Part shown: positions 1 through 10,050 of the stretch, piece by piece
Layout of the letters: every line of letters starts with the position of its first letter
Position numbering within the stretch: the first letter of the stretch is position 1
Assembly (NCBI RefSeq): GCF_963678635.1
Contig: NC_087067.1
Location: forward strand, 24,933,547-24,997,546
From: Symsagittifera roscoffensis
Taxonomy: Eukaryota; Xenacoelomorpha; Acoela; Convolutidae
Direction: 5' to 3'
Length of the DNA stretch: 64,000 bases
Notes under the pieces: model-generated
Seen by the model: the letters and a program-made list of their open reading frames with translations, nothing else
Told to the model about the DNA's origin: nothing
Database searches by the model: none
Translations under genes and position numbers: made by a program

Positions 1-1909
1 GTGGCGTATTAATTGGTTCAGGTCCAATATTTAAAATCAGGTTTGCTGTTACTGCATTTAAATAATCTTCTACAGAGTATTCAGGGTCTGTTCCTGTGAA
101 AACCATTAAAGGTTTGTTTGATGTTATTGATGATCCACCCATAAGGTATGGATTCATTGTCATTTGTAATGATTCTGCTGCATTTGGCATTTGAGAAAAA
201 TTTGAAAGTTGGTTTCTTGTTATCTCATGTTGTTGGAGATAATATGGGAGTGGTATTTCATTTTGCATTTGTGATGGTTGATACGAGTGTGCAGTCATTG
301 GATTTTGTTGTTGAATTGGTTGAAAAGATTGTGTATTAATTGGATTTTGTTGTTGAATTGGTTGTTGATTTTGTGCATCTATTGGTTGTGGAGAAAAATT
401 TCTATGATTTGTACGTGTTCTCTGTATTCCTTGTCTACGATATTCTTGAGTATTTTGTGCAAATATATCTGGTTGTAAGAAATCATCATCTGAGGATAAA
501 TAATCCATTTGATAAGATGTCTGTTTTTTATTTTTATTTTGTTGGAAAAATGGGTAATTTTCACTGTGATCCTGTGGAGGATTTGTTTGGAAATTTATTG
601 AATTAGGTTGGGTCATTGGGTTATCCCAATTTCGAGATCTTGTATATTGGTTAAAATTTCTTTGTAGTTGATTATATGTTTTTGATGGATGTGTATAATT
701 ATAATTATGGTCTGCAAAGTTGTTTCTAGTGAATGTTTTGCGTGTTTTTGATGGTATTGTCATGGGTCTGTATGTTTGGTAATCCATATGTGAATATTTA
801 GGGGCAACCGAAGGTTTAACGGTTGATTGTAAGGTTACCTGTGTTTGTGAAGGATTTGTATTTCTTGGTGTTGTTAAATTTGGGCGTATTGGTGAAATAC
901 TTTGTTGTGTAGTTGTTGTGTGTACAATTTCTTCATTTATGAAGTGTGATGGTGTCTGGATATCTTGTTGAGTAAGATTCCTAGTTCCATTGAGGTTTTC
1001 ATTGTGTATAACTGTAGAGTTTAAACTATTATTTTGTGTATCGGGTAAAAATGTATTATAGTTTAATGGTGTTGCATCAATTGTTAATGGTATTACTCTT
1101 ACATAATCTCTTATGTAAGATATTGTACCTATTGCTTGACTTGAGATTGATTGTGGAAAGCTTATAAATGCGGGATGAGACCATTCGGGGTCCCAAACAT
1201 AATCTGATTGTTCTGTGATAGCGGTATCATCGTTCGAATTTTGGGGTCTAAAATTTTTTCTTGCTTGTGCAATTAAATCAATATTGTGTGTGAAATAATC
1301 TATTATGAACCATGCCAAAATTTTTTGTAGATCGTGTTTTGTATGTTGTGAAACGTCGTCTTTCGTGAAATTTTCTTTAATGATGTTTAAATAACTAGAG
1401 AGTAGTGTGATTTCATGTCGTACTCTTAAATGTTTAGATGTTTCTGTCGGTGAGACATTTGTTATAGGGATTTCGTTTTCTAATATCGAAATATAACTAT
1501 ATATTATTGCGAAAACTTCATTGGTGAATATGGAGTTTGCTCTTTGTGAGTTATGGTATTGGATGCTTTTTATATATTCTGAAAAAACTTTTGAAAATTC
1601 TAAATCAAGATCGTCTGTTTGAATTGTATATTTTCTATTATTATGGTTTGGTGAGGTGAATTCTATGGAGTAGATTCCATATTGTTGTGTTATGTTGCAT
1701 ATATCTTTTAGATAGTGATCTATGATTTGTCTTTTGATTTTTACATCGGGGAACTCTGTTTTACATGGACTGATTCCGGGTTCAAATAAATTTACGAGTA
1801 AATTTTGACAAAATATGTGTTGTCCTCTATCAGTATCTGCGTCTACTATAAAAGGAAAGATTTCATCATCATCTGGAGTTTCTTCACCTGGGGTGTGCGT
1901 TGAACTCAT
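1..1909 (-). CDS. gag: Gag polyprotein, C-terminus outside the window
   Basis: This is an uninterrupted frame of 636 codons that begins with ATG at 1909 and is still open at base 1. The first half is acidic to neutral and helical looking. The middle is a Gln/Asn/Thr/Pro-rich linker with repeats of the type QPIQQQNP around 300-380. The last 40 codons hold a retrotransposon gag-like start with MVFTGTDPEYSVEDYLNAV, the pattern seen at the beginning of Ty3/gypsy capsid domains. The product would assemble cytoplasmic virus-like particles and bind element RNA. Its start overlaps the end of the upstream small ORF by 26 nt in another frame, so reinitiation or leaky scanning is plausible. The gag identity is inferred from this terminal segment and the flanking LTR. 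Confidence 0.72.
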   Translation of the reverse strand, partial: MSSTHTPGEETPDDDEIFPFIVDADTDRGQHIFCQNLLVNLFEPGISPCKTEFPDVKIKRQIIDHYLKDICNITQQYGIYSIEFTSPNHNNRKYTIQTDDLDLEFSKVFSEYIKSIQYHNSQRANSIFTNEVFAIIYSYISILENEIPITNVSPTETSKHLRVRHEITLLSSYLNIIKENFTKDDVSQHTKHDLQKILAWFIIDYFTHNIDLIAQARKNFRPQNSNDDTAITEQSDYVWDPEWSHPAFISFPQSISSQAIGTISYIRDYVRVIPLTIDATPLNYNTFLPDTQNNSLNSTVIHNENLNGTRNLTQQDIQTPSHFINEEIVHTTTTQQSISPIRPNLTTPRNTNPSQTQVTLQSTVKPSVAPKYSHMDYQTYRPMTIPSKTRKTFTRNNFADHNYNYTHPSKTYNQLQRNFNQYTRSRNWDNPMTQPNSINFQTNPPQDHSENYPFFQQNKNKKQTSYQMDYLSSDDDFLQPDIFAQNTQEYRRQGIQRTRTNHRNFSPQPIDAQNQQPIQQQNPINTQSFQPIQQQNPMTAHSYQPSQMQNEIPLPYYLQQHEITRNQLSNFSQMPNAAESLQMTMNPYLMGGSSITSNKPLMVFTGTDPEYSVEDYLNAVTANLILNIGPEPINTP

Positions 1910-2351
1910 TTTTTCGTTCGATTACTGTTAATATGTAATTATTAATGTGTCGAATTGGTTGATTCCAATTGTATAAATGTACTGGTTTGTGTTTGTACTG
2001 CTTTTTTATTCTTCTTTTTCCTCTTTGTGATGAATTTGAAGTTGTTTCTGAGTCAGAGAAATATAATTGATCGTGAATTGGGCAATTTTTATCTATTGAT
2101 TCTTTTAGTTTGTAAAGTTCGTCTAAACTGTTGGTTTCTGATTCTGAAAATGCGTTTCGATTTTTTGAAAATCTTTTTCGTGTTATTTGTCTTTGTTTCG
2201 TTATTATTTTTCTTTTTAGTGTTTGTCGTTTTGTTCGAATGTATCCAACTGTTTGTGTATGAGGTGTGATTACAAGGTCGTATTTTTTGTTATCTATTTC
2301 ACAATTGTGTAAAACGATTGTTTGTTTATTTCCTAGGTTTTTAAATGACAT
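1884..2351 (-). CDS. Small basic ORF upstream of gag
   Basis: A 155-codon ORF starts at ATG 2351 and ends 26 nt inside gag. Residues 35-65 are very basic (TLKRKIITKQRQITRKRF), and a second Lys/Arg cluster lies near residue 110 (RGKRRIKKQYKHK). Between them is an acidic, serine-rich stretch. No domain is recognised. The position immediately before gag, the overlapping junction and the basic clusters suggest an element-encoded nucleic-acid-binding or regulatory protein, but that is inference. The frame is intact, as expected if the element is young. Confidence 0.55.
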   Translation of the reverse strand: MSFKNLGNKQTIVLHNCEIDNKKYDLVITPHTQTVGYIRTKRQTLKRKIITKQRQITRKRFSKNRNAFSESETNSLDELYKLKESIDKNCPIHDQLYFSDSETTSNSSQRGKRRIKKQYKHKPVHLYNWNQPIRHINNYILTVIERKNEFNAHPR

Positions 2352-2869
2352 AAGGTTTAGAATGACGGATGCAAAGGGTTGTTAAATGATTTCTATTTTC
2401 CTAAACTGTTAGTTCTTACGATTTTTTGGTTAGCTTAACCTGGGTCTGTTTGTTCAGGGTTGGAGAGAAAAGTATATCGATTCCGAAGAATGATTTTTTA
2501 CTTTCTCGTGGCTAGTATAAGTTAAGGTGTTAACTTACTTAATCTTACTTAGGGGTAGTGATTGTGTTCAAGGGTTGGAGAATAGTAAATCGATCCACAA
2601 GGTTCAGGTATAATTAGAACGCGAGTAGTTCGTTAGATACTATTTTAAACTTACTAAGTCTAAGATTTATCCTGGGTCTGGTAAGAGGGGGGGTCAAGTG
2701 AAGGATGAATAACCGAAGTTCTTCACTGTTTATCCTAATTTGAATGATTAGTTTTGTTTAAAAATTTCTATTAGTCTTAGGTCTTTAGAAAGGGTTGGGT
2801 AGTGAATCGACGTTTGAGGTCGTTAGACACTAATTAAGTGGGTGGGGGAGAACAAAGTTGTTCTGTTTG

Positions 2870-2953
2870 ATCCAAGGATAAGCCTTGATGATCAAATTTG
2901 AAATTTAATTAAGTAGAAAATGATTTAAGATCCAAGGATAAGCCTTGATGATC
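2870..2953 (-). repeat. Duplicated hairpin in the leader
   Basis: A 24-bp sequence occurs twice, at 2870-2893 and 2930-2953, exactly 60 bp apart. Each copy contains caagg...ccttg, able to form a five-base-pair hairpin, and is bounded by gatc on both sides. Two identical hairpins in a retrotransposon leader could serve in dimerisation or packaging, which is inference. Confidence 0.6.
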
Positions 2954-3283
2954 TGGTTTTAAAATTAAGTGAATTTAAGTTTTAATAAAATTTTAAATGT
3001 GTGTAAAGGAAAGATTTAGTGTTTTGATGATATTAGTGGGTTTATGATTGCTGTTATGTTTTAGATGATGAAGCTGGAACAACAGGATGATTTATGATTA
3101 CTAACCATTTATTGTCATGCTACTAATTTTTATTTTTATTTTCCAATAAATATTTTTCAAACATGTTTTGTATAATACTGCAGAGTTTTAGGAAAACGAT
3201 CTTAGATCTTTTTATCAATCGTTATTGTATATTAATAAATTTGTTTAGCGCCTGAAATGATTTTGAAGAGTAACTTCAAGGTT

Positions 3284-3517
3284 TTATGTTTGCAAATGGA
3301 AATCTAAATTCATTGCAAGTAGTATTCGAAATATAAAAGTTTGTTCTGGCTTTTGCCGAACTATCATATAACTATACGGCAAGTTTCTACTTTGTCGTAT
3401 GTCGTCTTTGGTTCGAGGTCTTCTTCCAATTCCGGGTAGTTCTGTTATGGTTCGGAATATTGGCTCTGATCTATTGAGTCGTAGAGACATTTCGATTAAA
3501 TTATTGTCGTATAACAT
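3284..3517 (-). CDS. Short ORF inside the leader, doubtful
   Basis: An ATG-initiated 77-codon frame, Arg-rich in the middle (RRPRTKDDIRQSRNLP). It lies within the leader 64 nt downstream of the primer site. I do not recognise it. It may be an upstream ORF or chance. Confidence 0.2.
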   Translation of the reverse strand: MLYDNNLIEMSLRLNRSEPIFRTITELPGIGRRPRTKDDIRQSRNLPYSYMIVRQKPEQTFIFRILLAMNLDFHLQT

Positions 3518-3579
3518 TTTTGTAAATGTTTTTGTCTAATTTCTAATCTATTTTGGTTAATTCTAATCTATTAAGGTCT

Positions 3580-3603
3580 TGTTCGAGACTTATGGTCGCA
3601 CCA
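3580..3603 (-). promoter_or_regulatory. tRNA primer binding site
   Basis: Two bases inside the LTR end, the minus strand starts TGGTGCGACC, complementary to a tRNA 3' end (...GGTCGCACCA on the plus strand). The complement continues to a gttcgaga stretch resembling a T-loop, so the match to a tRNA may extend over some 23 nt. The spacing and TGG start are standard for minus-strand DNA priming. The tRNA species is not identified. Confidence 0.6.
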
Positions 3604-3605
3604 GA

Positions 3606-3903
3606 TGAGTTAGGACCGAAGTGTAACTCATAGAGTAATTTCGGATAGGGTACACCGTCTGCTCGTCACGCTATCTTATTTTCGGCCGGATAGATTCGTG
3701 CAACTTCTTAGTCTAATACCGATCCTAATCTTACTCTTATACTATCTAGTCTCAGGTTGTTTAACTAGTCTCTGCTAGGCTCAATAGATCTAGGGTATAC
3801 TGGTTTATTGCGGCTGCTGAAGTGCTCGGGAGAGTCCAACTAATTTCTAAGTTAAATTCAAATCTCTCTGGTGCTGAAATTACAAGTAACTTCAGCACTT
3901 ACA
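3606..3903 (-). repeat. 5' LTR, about 298 bp
   Basis: On the minus strand the segment starts TGTAAGTG and ends ACTCA, giving the usual TG...CA ends, and is followed by the primer site. An AATAAA lies near 3800, and an 8-bp inverted repeat (gtgctgaa...ttcagcac, about 3871-3898) forms a hairpin in U3. No second LTR is in the window, so the boundaries are inferred. Confidence 0.6.
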
Positions 3904-4249
3904 AATAAGTGGGTTGTTAGTTAGATGGATCATGATTGGTTAATATTAAATACTTTACATTGGTAAAACATTTAATTTATCCAATCATAAAATATAGTTT
4001 AGATCAGGTTCCAATTGTGCCTGCATATTATTTAAGAGTAAACACATCTCATTCCACTCATTGTATCTCAATTTCAAAGCAATCTCCCATAAATCGAGCG
4101 CTAAAATTTCCCGGTACGATAAAAATGTGGTACGATAAAAAAGATTAAGATTTTTCAAAGACTTGTCGCGTAGACATTTTCCGGTAGACTGTTAAAACAT
4201 GCAATTGTTTACAATTTGGCTCAAAGGTGTAAGTATGCATTTTTGAATG
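3904..4249. other. Intergenic, nothing recognised
   Basis: About 350 bp of AT-rich sequence between the retrotransposon LTR and the 3' end of the LDLa gene. No coding or RNA feature is seen apart from a duplicated ggtacgataaaa near 4114 and 4130. Confidence 0.5.
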
Positions 4250-4267
4250 AATGCATATACCTACAGT

Positions 4268-4273
4268 TTTATT
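4268..4273 (-). terminator. Poly(A) signal of the LDLa gene
   Basis: AATAAA on the minus strand about 90 nt downstream of the stop codon at 4365-4363, the expected place for the 3' end of the LDLa transcript. Confidence 0.6.
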
Positions 4274-4362
4274 CATGCTGAAAAATATTGAAAAACTTAG
4301 GCTTATTTCGAAATTTGGTTGACCAAATTTCGAAGCGGCTGGTTGATGTTGGTTTCCACTGT

Positions 4363-7300
4363 TTAACCTGGATTAGCGAAACAACTGCAAGCATCTGCGT
4401 CTTCATCCATCGCATCCCCACAATCTGGTCTTCCGTCACAGAATTGGCTCTTCGGAATACAGAGGCCTGTGGACGAGGACGGGCAGGTTGGACAATCTCC
4501 GGCTGGCGGTTGAATTGCGGGACAATTCCTCTCGTCTGAGTTGTCACCGCAATCATCATCTAAGACAGATCGAAAAGGTTCAGCTCGCCTTCACATTTTA
4601 ACTAGGAAGGTCTTTCCAGACAGGTTTAGAAAACTGCTGTTGATGTCAAAGTTTTGCACACAACCTATGCATTATAGACACGTATGAATTTCAATTGTGC
4701 CAAAATAGTTTGAGAAAGCCATAGCAATTCATTTTCTTCAATCAGTTTTTTTTTAATTTTGGTCTTAAGATTAAAATTTCTCAAATTTGGTTGTCTTAAA
4801 ATTAAAATTTCGAATCGAACTGTCGAGTGAATTCCGTTTAGTAGCAGTGACATGACAAATTTTGATTTTTGAAGAAAAGCAGTTGAGCTAGTAAATAATA
4901 CTCACAATCATCGCACAGATACATCAGATTTTCAACGCATGCCCCGTTGTCACATTGGAAACCGTTACAAGTTTCCATGTCGCAATCAGCTTCTGTTTCA
5001 TCTGACCAATCACCGCAGTTGTTGTCCCTATTGCACGTCAAATGCCACTCCACGCAATCTCCATTGCTGCATTGAAACTGTCCAGAGCAACGCGATGGTG
5101 GACAACCCCTTTCATCAGACCAATCACTGCATTCATTAATACCGTTGCATTTAGCGGTGTGCGCCCATTCAATGCACTCACCATTCGAGCACTCAAAATG
5201 AGTTCCAGGACAGAAAGGCGGCTGTACAGGAGAATCGCAGTTAATTTCATCCGACCCATCCCAGCAATCATTAACACCGTCGCACTCTAAGCTTCTTGCG
5301 TCAGCTAACATGGGTACGCACTGGCCATTCGAGCACTCAAAATCAAATCCGGGACAACCCGGCTGTACAGGGGAATCGCAGTTATTTTCATCCGACCCGT
5401 CCCAGCAATCATTAACTCCGTCGCACTCTAAGCTTCTTGCGTCAGCTTTCATGGGTACGCACTGGCCATCCGAGCACTCAAAATCAAATCCGGGACAACC
5501 CGGCTGTACAGGGGAATCGCAGTTATTTTCATCCGACCCGTCCCAGCAATCATTAACACCGTCGCACTCTAAGCTTCTTGCGTCAGCTTTCATGGGTACG
5601 CACTGGCCATTCGAGCACTCAAAATCAAATCCGGGACAACGCGGCTGTACAGGTGAATCGCAGTTATTTTCATCCGACCCGTCCCAGCAATCATTAACAC
5701 CGTCGCACTCTAAGCTTCTTGCGTCAGCTTTCATGGGTACGCACTGGCCATTCGAGCACTCAAAATCAAATCCGGGACAACCCAGCTGTACAGGGGAATC
5801 GCAGTTATTTTCATCCGACCCGTCCCAGCAATCATTAACACCGTCGCACTCTAAGCTTCTTGCGTCAGCTTTCATGGGTACGCACTGGCCATTCGAGCAC
5901 TCAAAATCAAATCCGGGACAACCCGGCTGTACAGGGGAATCGCAGTTATTTTCATCCGACCCGTCCCAGCAATCATTAACACCGTCGCACTCTAAGCTTC
6001 TTGCGTCAGCTTTCATGGGTACGCACTGGCCATTCGAGCACTCAAAATCAAATCCGGGACAACCCAGCTGTACAGGGGAATCGCAGTTATTTTCATCCGA
6101 CCCGTCCCAGCAATCATTAACACCGTCGCACTCTAAGCTTCTTGCGTCAGCTTTCATGGGTACGCACTGGCCATTCGAGCACTCAAAATCAAATCCGGGA
6201 CAACCCGGCTGTACAGGGGAATCGCAGTTATTTTCATCCGACCCGTCCCAGCAATCATTAACACCGTCGCACTCTAAGCTTCCTCCGTCAGCTTTCATGA
6301 GTACGCACTGGCCATTCGAGCACTCAAAATCAAATCCGGGACAACCCAGCTGTACAGGGGAATCGCAGTTATTTTCATCCGACCCGTCCCAGCAATCATT
6401 AACACCGTCGCACTCTAAGCTTCTTGCGTCAGCTTTCATGGGTACGCACTGGCCATTCGAGCACTCAAAATCAAATCCGGGACAACCCGGCTGTACAGGG
6501 GAATCGCAGTTATTTTCATCCGACCCGTCCCAGCAATCATTAACACCGTCGCACTCTAAGCTTCTTGCGTCAGCTTTCATGGGTACGCACTGGCCATTCG
6601 AGCACTCAAAATCAAATCCGGGACAACCCGGCTGTACAGGGGAGTCGCAGTTATTTTCATCCGACCCGTCCCGGCAATCATTAACACCGTCGCACTCTAA
6701 GCTTCTTGCGTCAGCTAACATGGGTAAGCACTGGCCATCCCAACACCGATACTCAAATGAGGCACAAGATCTTGTCGGACAGTTTTCTTCGTCGGATCCA
6801 TTGTCACAATCCCGACCTCCGTCACATTCAAAGGCCTTTCTAAATGAAACGCGGAACATGATAAAAACAGCCGGATCCTGTGCATGCAGAACAGAATGCT
6901 CTGAACATCATTAGTGCTACTGCGATAGTTTTTCTAATCCAACTGAACCACCAAATACACATTAGTTTGGGTGGGGAGGGGGGGTGGAATTGGTTGTTTA
7001 AATCATCTTTGCCGCTTATCTAGATGTTTATTTGTGTTTATTGCTGCGATATTTGTGTTTCAGATATTTGTGTTTATTGCTGCGAAGTTTCGCATTCCTT
7101 GAAAATTGCGAGCCGTCGTCCTTTCTCGTATTATGCTTAAACACCCCCACCCGCACAAGCGCCCATGCAGGATTCAAAATATCGAAGCAGAAAACTAGTC
7201 TTTTTTTGACGTTTTCCATGTCATGATTACAGCTCGCGTATTACCTGATGCAGCCAGTTCCGCCGGTCCCATCCCAGCAGTTGAATTCCCACGATTCGCA

Positions 7301-7444
7301 TGTGAACCACATGTCAAAGTCAGGGACTTCATCCCATTGACTAGAAACCATGACTATACTTGTAGTGGCAAGAAGGATCCCAATTAACATGCTCGTATTT
7401 CTCAGCCCCATAGCTGCTCTAAACAATCCGTTGATACTTTCCAA
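4363..7444 (-). CDS. Secreted protein of tandem LDL-receptor class A modules
   Basis: Three exons give a consistent frame: 7444-7245, 6839-4906 and 4559-4363. Introns are GT-AG: 7244-6840 (CAG|GTAATA, TTTAG|A) and 4905-4560 (T|GTGAGT, TCTTAG|A). The spliced length is 2331 nt, 776 residues. Splicing restores two LDLa modules that are broken in the genomic frame, which supports the model. Exon 1 has a hydrophobic signal segment (MLIGILLATTSIVMVSS); initiation could be at residue 1 or at Met12. About 16 LDLa modules follow, each with six Cys and a calcium-binding DxSDE motif. Ten are nearly identical. No transmembrane segment, EGF or propeller domain is seen, so the product is probably extracellular, calcium-dependent and ligand-binding or structural. 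The stop follows the last module directly; an in-frame donor there leaves a small chance of another exon. Confidence 0.85.
5237..6646 (-). repeat. 141-bp tandem array coding ten LDLa modules
   Basis: Ten 141-bp units (47 codons) are nearly identical at DNA level, with an AAGCTT recurring every 141 bp. Homology continues more weakly to about 6750. Most differences are single bases, such as QPG versus QLG in the linker, one N-to-D change and one unit with changes near the third Cys pair. The linker variants alternate PG, LG, PG, LG over units 2-7, so part of the array looks like a two-unit (282-bp) higher-order repeat. Because 141 is divisible by three, the opposite strand also shows a long open frame, which is a shadow. 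Confidence 0.95.
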
Positions 7445-9868
7445 CTTCGCCTGTTAAATTTTCTCATTAGTCCGATCAAATTTCAACTAATTTACATTCA
7501 AAATCGCTCTAATTCAACGGCACCTAATTTATTTATCGCGAATTTTCCAAAGTGTCCACCAAACAAAGTTGTTTCATAAATTTCGTGTTAATTGAGCGAT
7601 GAAAAATGACGGCCCGTAGATTCTGCGTCGCATACGAACTTTACAACAGTTCTTGCTTATATCTATTTTTTTTACTTGATGAAGAATTGCTGTGCGATTT
7701 AGTTTTTCTTTTTATGTGCCAATAACTTAGAAAACATGTCTTGTCTTTATGGAAATTTCTGTGACCTTACCTTGGCTGATTTTTGGTTGAAACTTTACAG
7801 ATTAACTTGGTAAACGATGTAGCAGAATATTTATCAACAATGGAGAAAAGTCAGTTCACATCAAAACAATTTTAAATTATACCAGTAAATTAATCATGAA
7901 ATGAATCGCTAAAAGCAGACAAAGCTTATTGGAAAGAGCAACAAACCGGCGCTCGTTGCTCGTTTTCATTTGAGCATAAGTTTTGAAAAAAATGGGAAAT
8001 GCAGAGGTCATTGAAAAGAGCAATCCGCCAATTTTGATCAGATTTTGATCAGATTTTGCTTTTTGATCAGATTTTGCATGCAAAGAAATATATATAATTA
8101 GTAGCAAAAAGTTCAGACACAAAAATAAATCAAAAGAGCAAATGACCTTGTTCAGACAGTGTTTGCATACAAACGCTAATTTTTCAGACAAAAGAAAGTC
8201 TCAATGTCACCTAAAAACTCAAATTTGCATGCAAAAATTGCTCAAAATTGGCAGTTGCTTTTAAAAATTATTTCTCTGTTCCAAATTTTTGCTACTTATT
8301 ATAATGCCAAATTGTTGTTGGAAATATCTTTTTCGGTAAATAAATTTGAACGAATTTAGTTAACCTAAAAGTGCTCATTGTGTCGTCTGAAATAAATTTT
8401 TCATTCATTTGACAAATCAATGACTAAAGAAACACTTCAAAAAATCTAATTGTTCGAACGCAACAGTTTTTTGACCGTTTAAGCTGCTCAAGGTCACCGA
8501 AATTGCCAACAATATGGCATTAACTATAAATATGTAGTTGACTTTCAGACTAAATTTCTCTCTGAAAAATTACTATTTGCCTGTAAAAATGATCCAAAAT
8601 AGGAATTTGCTCTTTTTATCAAACTTAGTTGTTTCGAATTTTTTCAAATTCGTTATATTTTCGTCTCTCATAATTTGTCGTAAGAGTGGCCGTATGATGA
8701 TTTACCATGCTTGCAACAAAAGACATTTTTAAATAGATGTTATGCATTGAGGTCGTCAGAATTGCTTTTTTAATTTTCCATTTAGGAAGCTGATCTAAAT
8801 TACCCGAAAAAAAGAACAAATTTGGAAACTTACAACGGGTTTTAAAGAATAATTTTTAAAATGAATCAATGTCAAACAAAAATGATGAAAACAAAAATTG
8901 CATATAGTAAATGTTGGAACTGAAGAATTTTTTATCTAAGCAGTCTGCTTTTCATGATCCAATATTTCCATGCAAATTAGAGTGACAGGTGACTTAAGAA
9001 ACGTTTTTGTCTGGAAAATTAACTTTTTCATTCAACAACTGACTGAACTCTTGGGTACTTAGCTCTTTTTAATTAATTTCGTCTTTTGCACTATTTACAA
9101 CTCTCTATAGATTTTTACCATTACTTCTAAATATTTATGTTGCGAGTCTCAGAACCGAAATTTCCGCTAAACAATACATCTTTTCGGATTCTTTTAGTCA
9201 ATCAAGAATTACGCTTAAAGTAGAAACACAGATGATAATCAAATTGTGTCAAATGAGCCTCATACACCGCCCAACATTTTTTCAAGGTAAGAACGCCAAA
9301 AAAAACCTGCTTGATTGTATATATATATATATATATACTTGTTTGATAGCTAAAAAAAGTCAGTTTTACAAAGTAAACTTCCAATTTCTGCTTAAAAATA
9401 GTTCAAAACATTTTGCGCAAATTTTTGGACATAATGCGATGTAAAACTTTGTTGAGCTGTGTTTGAAACTTACTTTCGTATATATTGCTCATCCCTGACC
9501 TGGTAGGTTTGGCATATTTCTTGATCGATTGAAAAATCAAAATGACTCATTTTCTTGTAAAGTTTTGGTTCCGAAGTTACTTCACTAACAGTCACATAAA
9601 AACTCGAAGCATTATTTGTTGCCTTTTTTACCCAACCGTAACTCAAAATGAGAAAACGTCTACATTTTTTGATTTCGTTTTTTTTTCAGAAAATTTAAAT
9701 CAATTTTATTTCATTCTCGTATATGTTCTTGCTGGATTAAATTGCAAAAAGTTTGAGCAGTTATAATGAAAAAGAGCAATCTACACCTTTTGGGACCTTG
9801 GGACGTACTTTTTGTCCGAAAAATAAGCGTTTAATGTTTAATTTCGTGAGTTTCAAGTTTGTGCAACT
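7445..9868. other. Non-coding AT-rich stretch
   Basis: Upstream of the LDLa start codon; the promoter should lie here but no clear TATA box is assignable. Small local repeats occur, such as four copies of ttttgatcag at 8034-8075 and a short (TA)n at 9319-9338. No convincing exon is seen. Confidence 0.5.
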
Positions 9869-10050
9869 CGGGGCCTAGGAACTTAGACGACAAGAAAGTA
9901 GACGACCGTAAGGAAACGGAATTTTTGGACAACCAGTATTTACTCAGCCAACATTTAATTGAAGTCTGTAAATAAATTTCACACAAGTTATTGTCTAAAT
10001 TCTGTCATTTTCTAATTGTCTATATTGCTTGTCTAATTTCCTAAGCCCCG
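9869..10050. mobile_element. 182-bp inverted-repeat element
   Basis: The left end reads CGGGGCCTAGGAA and the right end, reverse complemented, CGGGGCTTAGGAA. Homology of the ends continues through a ttagac motif. The flanks are tgcaact and tgtaact, a likely 7-bp target duplication with one change. The same terminal sequence recurs at 13201-13227. Confidence 0.6.

Larger units (their letters stand above)
2352..3579 (-). other. Retrotransposon leader region
   Basis: About 1.2 kb separates the primer site from the first large ORF. It contains three degenerate copies of an agggttgg-containing block (2457, 2571 and 2791), two cctgggtctg copies, and an exact 24-bp direct repeat 60 bp apart. A 77-codon ATG ORF (3517 to 3284) is present but has no recognisable domain. 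Such a long leader would hold packaging, dimerisation and translation-control signals; no function is shown directly. Confidence 0.5.
1..3903 (-). mobile_element. LTR retrotransposon, Ty3/gypsy type, 5' portion
   Basis: Read on the minus strand, this segment has the order LTR (3903-3606), primer binding site (3603-3580), a leader of about 1.2 kb, a small basic ORF (2351-1884) and gag (1909 to the window edge). The two ORFs are free of stops, which suggests a recent insertion. Pol, any env and the 3' LTR would lie left of the window. Four or five bases just right of 3903 (starting aataa) would be the target duplication, but the partner copy is not visible. The Ty3/gypsy assignment rests on the gag C-terminal part and general layout; the LTR ends are inferred from TG...CA and the primer site. 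Confidence 0.75.

Noticed and set aside
5310-6914. 534-codon open frame on the plus strand across the LDLa array
   Set aside because: It is the antisense of the 141-bp repeats. Because the unit length is a multiple of three, one stop-free antisense frame persists. It has no start context or domain.
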